Shown: positions 34,601 to 42,882 of the stretch, piece by piece
Layout: every line of letters starts with the position of its first letter
Numbering within the stretch: position 1 is the stretch's first letter
From: Streptomyces calvus
Lineage (GTDB): Bacteria > Actinomycetota > Actinomycetes > Streptomycetales > Streptomycetaceae
Length of the DNA stretch: 64,000 nt
Assembly (NCBI RefSeq): GCF_006782915.1
Contig: NZ_VCNP01000032.1
Location: forward strand, 62,001-126,000
Direction of reading: 5' to 3'
Translations under genes and position numbers: made by a program
Notes under the pieces: model-generated
What the model saw: only the letters and a program-made list of their open reading frames with translations
The model's database searches: none
Told to the model about the DNA's origin: nothing

Positions 34601-35676
34601 GGGGATCACTCCGCGCTTTCATCGGCGCTACGGCACTGACGCTGGCCCTCAGCACCATCATCCTCACCGAGCCTGCCTACGCCGCGAAGCCTGTCGGATC
34701 CGACAAAGGGGCCACCACGGAGCAGACCGGCGGCGGCGACGCCACCGGCATCTACGCCGCCGCCCGGATCACGTACTCCGGTTCCGTCGCCGGCGACGGC
34801 GGAACCGGCAATGTGACCTCCTCCGACGTCAACTGGACGCCACCGCCCTGCTGGTACGCCCCGTACCTCGGCGCCAAGGACTTCAAGAAGAAGATGTCGA
34901 AGGACATCGAGAGCCAGATGAACGCGCCCGGCATGGGCGGCCACGCAGGCGCGGCGCTCAGCGAATTGCAGCGCCACTACGAGGACGAGTACGGCTGGAC
35001 CGACACCCCCGGCTACAAGGACTACAACGTCGACAAGGACGGCGAGGGCATGTTCTGGGCCGCCGTCGAAAACCCCGACGAACCCGACCTGCTCAAGCGA
35101 AGCTCCTGCAACGACCTCCCCTTCTGGGTCGACAACGGCGAGGCCCCGCCGCCCCAGTACGAAGAGGCCATCACGCCGGAGATCCTCGCCGCCCTCGCCT
35201 ACCAGCACATGCAGCTGCCCGACACCGAGGTCAGCCTCGCCCCGGAAGGCACCACCAAGGTCAACCTGCCGACCTGGGCCTGGCTCGACAAGGCAGTTTT
35301 CGACGAGGTCCAGGCCACCGCGGCCATCAACGTCCCCGGCTTCGCCCTCCAGGCCACGACGACCGCCAAGCCGGTGTCGCTCAAGCTCGAGCCCGGCACG
35401 GCCGACGCCGAGACCTACCCCGCCTCGGGTGAGTGCACGATCAACGACGACGGCTCCATCGGCGAGCCGTACGCCAAGGGCAAGGCCGACCGGACCCCGC
35501 CCTGCGGAATCAAGTACCTCCGCTCCTCCGGCAACGGGACCTACAACCTCCAGGCCACCATCACCTGGGACATCGCATGGACCGGCACCGGCGGCGCGGG
35601 CGGCGACCTGCCCGACGGCACGTTCGGCAGTGACCAGGCGGTCACCGTCCAGGAGATCCAGGCCATCAACCGGTGA
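34597..35676 (+). CDS. Secreted protein of duplicated cassette, copy 2
   Basis: Exported protein of 359 aa with a signal peptide ending near PAYAAKP, paralogue of 21033-22073. Shared parts include PPPCWYAPYL, GYKDYNVDKDGEGMFW, a VNLPTWAWLDKAVFDEVQ stretch, TAKPVSLKLEPGTADAETYP, RTPPCGIKYLR and VQEIQAINR at the end. GTG 34597 overlaps the lipoprotein stop as GTGA; GTG 34591 is a possible earlier start. The match between copies is strongest in the C-terminal half. Confidence 0.8.
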   Translation: MRGSLRAFIGATALTLALSTIILTEPAYAAKPVGSDKGATTEQTGGGDATGIYAAARITYSGSVAGDGGTGNVTSSDVNWTPPPCWYAPYLGAKDFKKKMSKDIESQMNAPGMGGHAGAALSELQRHYEDEYGWTDTPGYKDYNVDKDGEGMFWAAVENPDEPDLLKRSSCNDLPFWVDNGEAPPPQYEEAITPEILAALAYQHMQLPDTEVSLAPEGTTKVNLPTWAWLDKAVFDEVQATAAINVPGFALQATTTAKPVSLKLEPGTADAETYPASGECTINDDGSIGEPYAKGKADRTPPCGIKYLRSSGNGTYNLQATITWDIAWTGTGGAGGDLPDGTFGSDQAVTVQEIQAINR

Positions 35677-36233
35677 ACAGGCGCGATTCAATGACGAACA
35701 TGTCCTACGTAGAGAAGACCCCGAAGACCTGGTCGGCCGTGTGCATAGCCGTCTACCTGGCCGGAATCGTCTACATGGGAGTCGACACGATCCCCGACGA
35801 GATCGGCCTGTGGCTCGGCCTGTGCGGGCTGTTCCTCCTGCTCCTGCTGCCCTGCCTCGCCGTTCCCCTCTCCAAGTTCGTCTACCACCGCATCCGGATG
35901 GACGCGGATACCCTCCGCGTCGGTCGCGAGCGCATCCCGCTCACGGCCATCGACCCGGTCTCCGTCCAGACGGCCTCCCAACAGCCGCTCCCGACCGCCG
36001 CTGAGCAGTACGCCGCCTCGCTGAACGCGGTGGACGCGCCGCTGCCCGGACTACGGGCGGGCGATCGCGGCGAACCCCGTCTCGTGGGCGGTGGCTGGTC
36101 CGTTCCCATGGGCATGGACAGTGTCGTGATCCGCACGCGCCAGGGAGAGCAGCTCCGCATCGCAACCCGCGACCGCGTGGCCTTTCTCACCGCGCTGGCC
36201 CAGGGCACAGCAGGTCTGAACCGGCAACCGTGA
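35673..36233 (+). CDS. Small membrane protein with two helices and a PH-like domain
   Basis: Protein of 186 aa with two membrane helices (about residues 21-38 and 46-70) and a C-terminal beta-rich part (RMDADTLRVGRERIPLTAI and VVIRTRQGEQLRIATRD) that resembles bacterial PH-like or DUF3093-like domains. GTG 35673 overlaps the stop of the preceding gene; ATG 35691 or 35700 are alternatives. It is cotranscribed with the second secreted-protein cassette; copy 1 has no such third gene. Confidence 0.65.
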   Translation: MNRRDSMTNMSYVEKTPKTWSAVCIAVYLAGIVYMGVDTIPDEIGLWLGLCGLFLLLLLPCLAVPLSKFVYHRIRMDADTLRVGRERIPLTAIDPVSVQTASQQPLPTAAEQYAASLNAVDAPLPGLRAGDRGEPRLVGGGWSVPMGMDSVVIRTRQGEQLRIATRDRVAFLTALAQGTAGLNRQP

Positions 36234-36353
36234 ACCGCCCGCAGGCCACCCGGTAGGCCGGCTGCGGCGGAGCGGTCTCGTCGTACTTCGCCGGCCGGTC
36301 ACGCCCGTGGCCCCTGATTCTTCAACGATTTTTCTGGCAGAGGGACCTCAACA

Positions 36354-37178
36354 ATGCCTTCCGTAGACGCAGCCCGACGTAGGCTCCGACTCTCCGACTC
36401 CCACATCAGCGTGCTGGGACTCCTCGTGGAGGAGGAGCAGATTCCCGAGGAGCTGTCCGAGGCCCGCTCAGAGCTGCGGGAGTCGGGCATCCTCGACACC
36501 GACGAAAAGATCTCGGCCGACCTCTATCCGCTGGTCGCGACGCTCATGGAACCGCGTGTCATCGTGCAAGTGGAAATCAGTGGCTCGCAGGGCGTCACCC
36601 GAAGCGGAGCCGTCATCGGCGACGACTTCATCTTCACGCACGAAACCTGGCCCGGCGATACGGAGTCGGAGTATGTCCCCGCGGAACCCGAGACGCTGGT
36701 CTGGGCCCTGGCCAGGATGGTGGATCTGCACCGGGACTTCACGGACGAGTTCCAGGGCGACGACGTGATCGTCTCGACCATGGGGGCCTTCGACGACGTG
36801 GTCACCCACATCGAAACGGGGCGGTACGAGGAGCCGGGGGCCGTGGCCGAGGCGGCGAACGCGCCGGTGCGGTTGGCGGAGGTGCTGTCCCAACTGAACT
36901 GCATGTGGCGCATGACTGTGGCCTGGAAGGACAGGGATGCGCAGGCCGCACCCGGAAACGGGCTGGCCGTGGCGGCGCTCGCCGTCTGGGACTGCGGTAT
37001 CGAGGGCTACTGGCTCAGGGAACTGCCTGCGGAACCGGTCACCGATGGGCAGGTGGACCGGAGCAGCGAGCTGAGGGTACGGCGCACCACGGCGAGGGAA
37101 CTCTGGCAGATGATCACGGATCTGCTTCCCGACGGAGCGCAACTCGCTCCCGCACCACAGGCTCAGCCCGCCTCCTGA
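36354..37178 (+). CDS. EspG-like T7SS-associated protein
   Basis: Cytoplasmic-looking protein of 274 aa without a signal peptide. The N-terminal helix (RLRLSDSHISVLGLL), IPEELSEARSELRESGILD, then LYPLVATLMEPRVIVQVEIS and later strands resemble the order in ESX secretion-associated EspG proteins, which chaperone T7SS substrates. The similarity is by pattern and length only. It sits at the head of the substrate-like genes at 37-41 kb, which supports a chaperone role. Start ATG 36354 has a purine-rich AGAGGG 8 nt upstream. Confidence 0.5.
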   Translation: MPSVDAARRRLRLSDSHISVLGLLVEEEQIPEELSEARSELRESGILDTDEKISADLYPLVATLMEPRVIVQVEISGSQGVTRSGAVIGDDFIFTHETWPGDTESEYVPAEPETLVWALARMVDLHRDFTDEFQGDDVIVSTMGAFDDVVTHIETGRYEEPGAVAEAANAPVRLAEVLSQLNCMWRMTVAWKDRDAQAAPGNGLAVAALAVWDCGIEGYWLRELPAEPVTDGQVDRSSELRVRRTTARELWQMITDLLPDGAQLAPAPQAQPAS

Positions 37179-37282
37179 GGCCCGCACGCGCGTGTCGGCG
37201 CGGCGTGAGTCGACCGGGCCGCCCTGTCCTCGCCTTCCGGCACCAGTTTCTGTCCGCATCGCAGACTTGATCACGGGGAAAG

Positions 37283-38539
37283 ATGAGCAACGGTTCCAAG
37301 CGCATGGCCAATCCCGAGGACATGGAGCACCTGGCCAAGCTCCTCGACGGCAGGGGCAACCTGCGGGACAAGTTGGACGAAGCCTTCACCCGGGCGGCCC
37401 GCCTGGGTGTGACGGGACAGCTGAGCCCTCTCAAACCCATGCAGAGCTGGACCGGCGACACGGCACTCGACCTGCGCCGGCGTGCGGCCATTCTCCGGGC
37501 CGAGAACGGCGATCCCAGGGCAGCAGCCCTGTACGCCGGTTTCACTCCCGAGGAACTGAAGGGCGCTAACCTTCCGCCCGACGCCATGCTCATCGCGAAT
37601 GCCTCCGTGGCGAACGGCGACAAGTTCGACACCAAGTGGCTGGAGCGGCAGAAGGGCGAAACGCTCCAGGACTGGATCGACCGCATCAAGGGCGACGCAG
37701 TCGCCAAGGTGACGAACAACGAGAACCTCGGGGAGGTCGTCGGGGACTACATCAACCTGACGGCCATGGTCTCCACGGTGCCGGGTGCCTTCAAGATGAC
37801 CGCGATGGGCACACTCCATCTGATCAAGTACTTCAAGAGCCTGAAGACACCCGGCAATGTCGACTTCCTGAAGGCGCCCGGCACCACGCTCGCTCAGCTC
37901 CTGAAGGGACAGTCGACCTCCCGCTTCATTCCGGCGAGTATCCGCTCGTTGGCTGCAAGCATCGGGTCGCGCACTCCTGCGCCGATCCTTGATGCACTGA
38001 CCGGAAAAGACAGTTTCGCCGCGCTTTCGGCAAGGCAGTGGGCGTGGGAGGCGAACCTGCTCAAGGTCGGCAAAAACGCCGGCGCTCTGAGCAGGGCAAC
38101 CGGAGCGAGCCGACTGAGTGCCTTCGCCTCGGGAGCCGGGACGGCGCTGCGCACGGGCGGCTTCTGGCGTACGGCCGGCATCGGCGGCAGCGCCGTCTCC
38201 ACGGTGATCGGTGCCGTCGACCTCGTGCAGGAAGGCAATCCTGTCGAGGCCTTCAAGCGGGACAAGGCCGGGTATGTGGCGAAGGCTTCCGGGGTGGCCT
38301 TCAACGCCTCCCTGACAGCAGCCATGGTCGCGCCCACTCCGATCACGATAGGCGCGGCGGTGGTCACGGGTGCCGTCTACGGTGTCGCGACCATCGTCGA
38401 CAACTGGGACACCGTCAAGAAGTTTCCCGGCAAGGTCGCCGACGCCGGAGCCTGGGCGGGCAAGAAGATCAGCGAAGGAGCTGGGAAACTCGCCGACGGC
38501 GCCAAGGCGCTGGGCAGTGCACTCAACCCCTTTGATTAG
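37283..38539 (+). CDS. Putative T7SS effector with WxG-type N-terminus and hydrophobic C-terminus
   Basis: Protein of 418 aa without a Sec signal. The N-terminal helical part includes MQSWTGDTALDLRRRAAIL, a W-T-G turn like a WXG100 module. The C-terminal 130 residues are rich in Gly and Ala with amphipathic or membrane segments (STVIGAVDLVQEG, SGVAFNASLTAAMV, ITIGAAVVTGAVYGVATIV), a glycine-zipper-like pattern seen in membrane-damaging toxins. No known catalytic domain is seen. Start ATG 37283 follows GGGGAAAG. The next gene starts 32 bp later and could encode a cognate partner. Confidence 0.55.
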   Translation: MSNGSKRMANPEDMEHLAKLLDGRGNLRDKLDEAFTRAARLGVTGQLSPLKPMQSWTGDTALDLRRRAAILRAENGDPRAAALYAGFTPEELKGANLPPDAMLIANASVANGDKFDTKWLERQKGETLQDWIDRIKGDAVAKVTNNENLGEVVGDYINLTAMVSTVPGAFKMTAMGTLHLIKYFKSLKTPGNVDFLKAPGTTLAQLLKGQSTSRFIPASIRSLAASIGSRTPAPILDALTGKDSFAALSARQWAWEANLLKVGKNAGALSRATGASRLSAFASGAGTALRTGGFWRTAGIGGSAVSTVIGAVDLVQEGNPVEAFKRDKAGYVAKASGVAFNASLTAAMVAPTPITIGAAVVTGAVYGVATIVDNWDTVKKFPGKVADAGAWAGKKISEGAGKLADGAKALGSALNPFD

Positions 38540-38571
38540 TGCTTGACACCGGAAGAGGTCAGGGTCGGAGA

Positions 38572-39171
38572 ATGTCCCAACTTGCGTTCGATCTTCAACG
38601 GCACACAAACACCGTCACTTCACGGGAGCAGACCAGGGTCACCTTTTGGCGTGGCACCGTAGGGCAACTGGGCTCCGTTGAACTGATCGTGCCGGCCCTG
38701 GAAGTCGTAGCCACGTCCGACCCCAGGGAGCTCATCGGTGCCATGGTGACCGGCGAGAACATTCCGATGTCTTCCTTCAAAGGCATTCGATACGGCGGGC
38801 TGCCACGCCTCGCCGAAGGAAAGCTGACTGTGGCCGGTCAGCAGGCGTCCTTCGCTCGGAAGACCTGGCGGACGAGCAGAAGCGCCCGGGCTCTGACGAT
38901 CCGGGCAGTGGGGCGAGAGTACCGGTACCGGGAGGAAGGGAACCGGCGGCATCACGTGCTGGAACGTCCGGAATCCCGCATTTCCATGACGCGTTCCAGC
39001 GGTTCGCATCCGAAGAGCATTTCCGGAACCGCTTACGGGGCTGTGGACTCCGTGGACATCAGCATGGCCATCCTTTTCGAGGCCGTGTACACGCGCAACC
39101 TGTCGTTGCGCGGTGCAGTGGTGTCGGCTCCGGGCAGGTTCCTGGATGAGCTGTCCAAGCTTTCCTTGTAG
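38572..39171 (+). CDS. Unknown protein, possible partner of the upstream effector
   Basis: Protein of 199 aa with no signal peptide, membrane helix or recognised domain. It looks beta-rich in the middle (LTVAGQQASFARKTWRTSR, ARALTIRAVGREYRYREEG) and ends in helices. ATG 38572 is close behind the preceding gene, with a weak GGAG only 3 nt upstream. Base composition (lower third-position GC) is slightly less biased than in the core genes, suggesting accessory DNA. An immunity or chaperone role would fit the position but is only inference. Confidence 0.6.
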   Translation: MSQLAFDLQRHTNTVTSREQTRVTFWRGTVGQLGSVELIVPALEVVATSDPRELIGAMVTGENIPMSSFKGIRYGGLPRLAEGKLTVAGQQASFARKTWRTSRSARALTIRAVGREYRYREEGNRRHHVLERPESRISMTRSSGSHPKSISGTAYGAVDSVDISMAILFEAVYTRNLSLRGAVVSAPGRFLDELSKLSL

Positions 39172-39397
39172 TGATCGGGCCGTGATCGTCCCCTCCGGGG
39201 CGCTACTCGCGACGATCAGCGGCGCGGGTGATCTCCTCGTGCGGCAGGGCGTCACTTGTGGTGGTTCTGTGTCACCCATGGAGACGATCGCATCTCATTA
39301 CGGGTAGATCTCTGCCCCCCGTATGCTGCACCAGCGGTTTCGTGGTCCGCCCTGCGGACCCGGCACGACAGGCAGCCAACGGGGAGAGGAACTGCAC

Positions 39398-39754
39398 ATG
39401 GGGGCGAAGGACGCGGCCGACGCCGCCGAGCTGAAGAAGCGAGCCGAGCGGTTGCGTGAATGTGCGCGTGAGGCGCGGACCCTGGCCCGCTCGCTGGGCC
39501 CGTATCTCGACGGCGCGGTGAAGAAGGCAGCCCCGCGTGCCGGCGACTTCCGTGCGGGCAACGACGCGAACGCGATATGGCAGGGGCCCTTCGCCGACGA
39601 GTGCACCGCGAAGCTGCAGCAGCGGCAGCGCACGCTCAACGGCATGGGGGGTGCCCTGCTGGCCGATGCCACACGGTGGGAGAACCAGGCCGACGAACTG
39701 GAGCGGCAGGCCAAGGAGAAGGACAAGGCCAAGGCCGGAACGGGCGGCAACTGA
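39398..39754 (+). CDS. WXG100-like T7SS partner protein
   Basis: Helical protein of 118 aa with an IWQGPFADECTAKL turn, the W-x-G hallmark between two long helices, and a charged Lys-rich tail. No signal peptide. An AACGGGGAGAGG ribosome binding site precedes ATG 39398. Its TGA overlaps the ATG of the calpain-like gene by one base (ATGA-free TGATG coupling), so it is likely to be a secretion partner for that protein, as small helical proteins are for LXG and similar substrates. Confidence 0.75.
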   Translation: MGAKDAADAAELKKRAERLRECAREARTLARSLGPYLDGAVKKAAPRAGDFRAGNDANAIWQGPFADECTAKLQQRQRTLNGMGGALLADATRWENQADELERQAKEKDKAKAGTGGN

Positions 39755-41250
39755 TGTCGTTCAGGGGATTCGACGCCGCCAAGCTCACCACACTCGCCAA
39801 CGACCTGGACACCCTCGCCGGCAACGCGGGCAAGCTGCACAGTCAGCTGGCCGCCCTGCTGACCTCCGCCCAGCAGAACCTGCCGTCGGGGCAGAGCGCC
39901 TCCCGCGACCCCGACCTGCAGGCACTTGTCGGGGACGTGGTCCCGATTCCGTCGTTCTTCGGTGGACGCCGTCGGCTGCCCGGCTCCCTGACCGGCGAAC
40001 TCGGCGACATGCAGTCGTCGATGAAGCGCCGGATCAGACAGCTGGAGGGTGTGCAGGAGCTGGCACGCAAGGGCTATCCCGTGGCCGACGGCAGCGTGTT
40101 CCTCGACGAGAAGGCGCCCGACGCGAAGAAGATCGACGAGGCCCTGCGTAATCTCCAGGCGCTGCAGGGCAAGGACTTCGGCACCAACGGCAACCGTGAC
40201 GACCTGGAGAAGATCTCGAAGGAGCTCGACGGGCTCACCGCGGCCGAGATCGACGTCCTCCTGTCCAAGGCGTCCCCGAAGGATCTCGCCTTCTACAACG
40301 AGCTGCTCACCGACACGGGCGACTCGGGCTGGAACCCGTTCGACTCCAACGGTCTGCCGGAGGACAAGCGCCGGGACACGCTCAGCCTGATGCTGTCGAA
40401 GATCAGCCCGGAGAACCTCCCCAAGTTCCAGGCGGCCTTCCCCGGCATGCAGCCGACGTTCACCAACACCGGCGCCTACGAGGAGGGCGGCAACAACCAG
40501 AACGGGCAGACCAACAACGGCATCCACTGGGCGCCGCCGAGCGACCCGCTGTTCCAGAACGGTGTGTCGTCCGACGACGTCAACCAGAACCAGTTCGGTG
40601 ACTGCTGGTACGTCGCCTCGCTGGCCGGTCTGGCACAGAAGAATCCCCGGTTCATCCAGGAAGGCATCAAGGAGAACCCGAACGGGACGGTCAGCGTCCG
40701 GGTCTGGGACAAGGAGGGCAACTACCACTGGGTCACCATGACGCCCGACCTGCCCACCGACCAGAACGGCAACCCGATCAGCACCTACGGCAACGGCGAG
40801 TCCTGGCCGGCGTACTACGAGAAGGCCTTCGCGATGGTCTACTCGGACGACGGTGACAACGAGCGCGGCTACGGCGGCATCGAGGGCGACGACCCGAAGA
40901 AGTCCGCCCCCTACCTCACCGGCCAGGAGGGCGAGGACCTGACGACGGGTGGCTTCCTCGGCATCGGCGAGCACGAGGACAAGGACCTCGACTCCCTGCG
41001 GGAGGCGTTCGAGTCCGGCAAGGTCGTCACCGTCTCCACTCCGGCCGACGAGAGCCTGGACAAGAACCATCCCAAGGAGTGGGGCAGCACCTACCACAGC
41101 AATCACGCTTACTACGTCCGCGGTTTCACCGACGACGGCAAGGTCATCCTCGGCAATCCCTGGGGAACCTCCGGCTATCCGCCGATCACCGTGACGCAGG
41201 AGCAGTTCAACAAGTACTTCCAGGGGCCCGAGGCCTTCGATGTCCCCTGA
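39754..41250 (+). CDS. Calpain-family cysteine protease, predicted T7SS substrate
   Basis: Protein of 498 aa with an N-terminal helical region (SFRGFDAAKLTTLANDLDTL) of T7SS-substrate type, a linker and a C-terminal papain-fold calpain-like (C2) domain from about residue 255. The expected catalytic triad is visible: Cys284 in NQFGDCWYVASL, His451 in YHSNHAYYVRGF and Asn468 in VILGNPWG. No Sec signal or transmembrane helix is seen. Coupling to the upstream WXG partner suggests export by the EccC machine encoded 2.7 kb away. Targets are unknown; it could act on rival cells, on the cell surface or in development. The calpain call rests on the spaced triad motifs. Confidence 0.8.
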   Translation: MSFRGFDAAKLTTLANDLDTLAGNAGKLHSQLAALLTSAQQNLPSGQSASRDPDLQALVGDVVPIPSFFGGRRRLPGSLTGELGDMQSSMKRRIRQLEGVQELARKGYPVADGSVFLDEKAPDAKKIDEALRNLQALQGKDFGTNGNRDDLEKISKELDGLTAAEIDVLLSKASPKDLAFYNELLTDTGDSGWNPFDSNGLPEDKRRDTLSLMLSKISPENLPKFQAAFPGMQPTFTNTGAYEEGGNNQNGQTNNGIHWAPPSDPLFQNGVSSDDVNQNQFGDCWYVASLAGLAQKNPRFIQEGIKENPNGTVSVRVWDKEGNYHWVTMTPDLPTDQNGNPISTYGNGESWPAYYEKAFAMVYSDDGDNERGYGGIEGDDPKKSAPYLTGQEGEDLTTGGFLGIGEHEDKDLDSLREAFESGKVVTVSTPADESLDKNHPKEWGSTYHSNHAYYVRGFTDDGKVILGNPWGTSGYPPITVTQEQFNKYFQGPEAFDVP

Positions 41251-41608
41251 TGTCCGTGACACCCGGCAGGTGAGTGGAGTGACGACCGACCGTCCGCAGG
41301 TGAAGTACCCGTTCGAGTTCGACGGCCGCTGGGTGCTTCGCTACCACGTCCCGTACACCGTCGAACACGACGGCCGTACGCACCGCATCGTGGCGACGAT
41401 CTTCGCCCAGCCGTCGGTGCACGGCCGGATCCAGGTCAACTGCGAGGGCCTGCTCGTCGCCGAGTACGACGAGTTGGTTCCCGGCAGCCAGGTGGAGATC
41501 ACCGGTGACGTGTGGCGGGTGACGGAGGTCGAGTACCGGACCCGCGTCGTCCTGGAGCGCGTTCCCGACGACATGAAGGAGGAGACCGGTGCACAGGCCG
41601 GTGAGTAG
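41240..41608 (+). CDS. Small protein sharing a module with the next lipoprotein
   Basis: Protein of up to 122 aa, cytoplasmic by appearance, with a beta-rich region ending in GSQVEITGDVWRVTEVEYRT and VVLERV. That ending matches two places in the following lipoprotein, so the module is shared. It may belong to a DUF6406-like group. Start is uncertain: ATG 41240 overlaps the protease end, and GTG 41270 or GTG 41279 give shorter forms. An immunity role against the protease is a guess from position only. Confidence 0.6.
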   Translation: MSPDVRDTRQVSGVTTDRPQVKYPFEFDGRWVLRYHVPYTVEHDGRTHRIVATIFAQPSVHGRIQVNCEGLLVAEYDELVPGSQVEITGDVWRVTEVEYRTRVVLERVPDDMKEETGAQAGE

Positions 41609-42371
41609 GTACCGCGTCGCGGGCTCTGTCCTGGCGCTGCTCGCGCTGGCCGGTTGCGGATCGTCGTCCGGCGGGGGCGGCGAGGAGCCGACGACCGCGC
41701 CCGCGACCACGCAGGCGGCCCGGGACAAGGGCCCGGTGTGTGTGGGCGAGGCGCCGGCGGACGGGCTGCATGTGCTGCGCGGCGGCGGCTTCCGGCTGCC
41801 CGGGGACACGGGCGTGCAGTACGCCGGCGCCCGGGCCGACGGCACGACGCGCACGGCGACCCTGCGCGAGGGCGCGCGCCACGAGTCCGGCCAACGTGAG
41901 TGGAAGGTGAAGACCGGAGCGGAGGTCACCGTCTCCGGCCACGCCTACACGGTCCGGCAGATCTGCTCCTACCGCGTCGTCCTCGAACCGCAGTCCGCCG
42001 AGGACAAGGCCGCGCTCGCTGCGGCGCCCACGTCCATGGAGTCGGCGGGCGGACCCGCGGACGACCCCTTGTGCTTCACCACCAACCGGGACGTCCTCAC
42101 CGCCGCGGCGGACGGTTTCCCGGCGAAGGGCGAAACGCTGGCCCTCGTCGGCAACGGCGGCGTGCAGCGGTTCCCGACGGGCCTGTCCCTCACCGTCTCG
42201 TACCTCGACGCGGACGCCGGAACGGCCGGCGTCGCCGCGAACTGCGCCGCCGTCCCGGTCGCGACCTACGAGGACGTGCGGGTGGGTGACCCGGTGGAGT
42301 TCGCGGGTGTGCTGTTCGAGGTCTCGCAGATCACCGAGCGGGCGGTACGGCTCACCCGGACGAGTGCGTGA
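41589..42371 (+). CDS. Lipoprotein with duplicated small beta modules
   Basis: Lipoprotein of 260 aa. The lipobox ALAGC puts the lipidated Cys near residue 23, then a Gly/Thr linker and two similar halves, each with one pair of cysteines and a closing strand pattern: GAEVTVSGHAYTVRQICS and GDPVEFAGVLFEVSQITE. GTG 41589 overlaps the end of the preceding gene by 20 bp; no other start has a good ribosome binding site. It is the last gene of the protease operon. A surface-anchored counterpart to the cytoplasmic 41240 protein fits the shared module. Confidence 0.7.
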   Translation: MHRPVSRYRVAGSVLALLALAGCGSSSGGGGEEPTTAPATTQAARDKGPVCVGEAPADGLHVLRGGGFRLPGDTGVQYAGARADGTTRTATLREGARHESGQREWKVKTGAEVTVSGHAYTVRQICSYRVVLEPQSAEDKAALAAAPTSMESAGGPADDPLCFTTNRDVLTAAADGFPAKGETLALVGNGGVQRFPTGLSLTVSYLDADAGTAGVAANCAAVPVATYEDVRVGDPVEFAGVLFEVSQITERAVRLTRTSA

Positions 42372-42397
42372 CGGACCGGTCGGCGCTCCCGCTGTTC

Positions 42398-42658
42398 CTA
42401 CTTCTTCTTGTCCTGGAGGTCCTTGGCGTCCTTGGTGCACTGCTGTGCCTCGTCACGCAGGGCCTTGGCCACCGTGCCGCACTTCGTCTGCCAGCCCTTC
42501 AGCTTGCCCCGGACGTCGTCCGCGTTGGGGCCCGACCAGCTCTTCATGCCGGTCGTGCTGTGGTTCTTGGCGCTGTCGACGAGTGAGTCGATGTGGTCGG
42601 CCAGCGAACGCAACTGACTGGCGCGCTGGTTGAGTTCCTGAATGTCAGGATTTGCCAT
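42398..42658 (-). CDS. WXG100 family protein
   Basis: Esx-like protein of 86 aa with two helices joined by the W-S-G turn in GMKSWSGPNADDVRGKL; two cysteines (TKCGTV and QQCTKD) lie in helix 2, unusual for EsxA/B. A GGGGGAGGC ribosome binding site precedes ATG 42658. It is divergent from a second 86-aa WXG100 gene, so the two are probably the secreted heterodimer partners handled by EccC. Confidence 0.9.
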   Translation of the reverse strand: MANPDIQELNQRASQLRSLADHIDSLVDSAKNHSTTGMKSWSGPNADDVRGKLKGWQTKCGTVAKALRDEAQQCTKDAKDLQDKKK

Positions 42659-42754
42659 AGCAGCCTCCCCCACTGTCTCGACAGCCAGGATACGGTCACA
42701 CCCGCCGATGCGTCGCCCGGCCCCCGGCACCCCCTACGGCCAGCCCGGCGCGCT

Positions 42755-42771
42755 TGAACACGACTTGTTCA
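42755..42771. promoter_or_regulatory. Inverted repeat between divergent WXG100 genes
   Basis: TGAACA and TGTTCA are 6-bp perfect arms separated by 5 bp in the 224-bp divergent gap. Position suggests a shared operator for both esx-like genes. The binding protein is unknown. Confidence 0.4.
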
Positions 42772-42882
42772 CCGGACGATCCCAACTTCCCTGGTGCCGG
42801 GCAGGAACTGGGCGTGGTGCGATAGCGTCCACTGTTGCAAACGGATAGTCCGCTTGTTCCTGATGACACGGGGAGGATCGCC

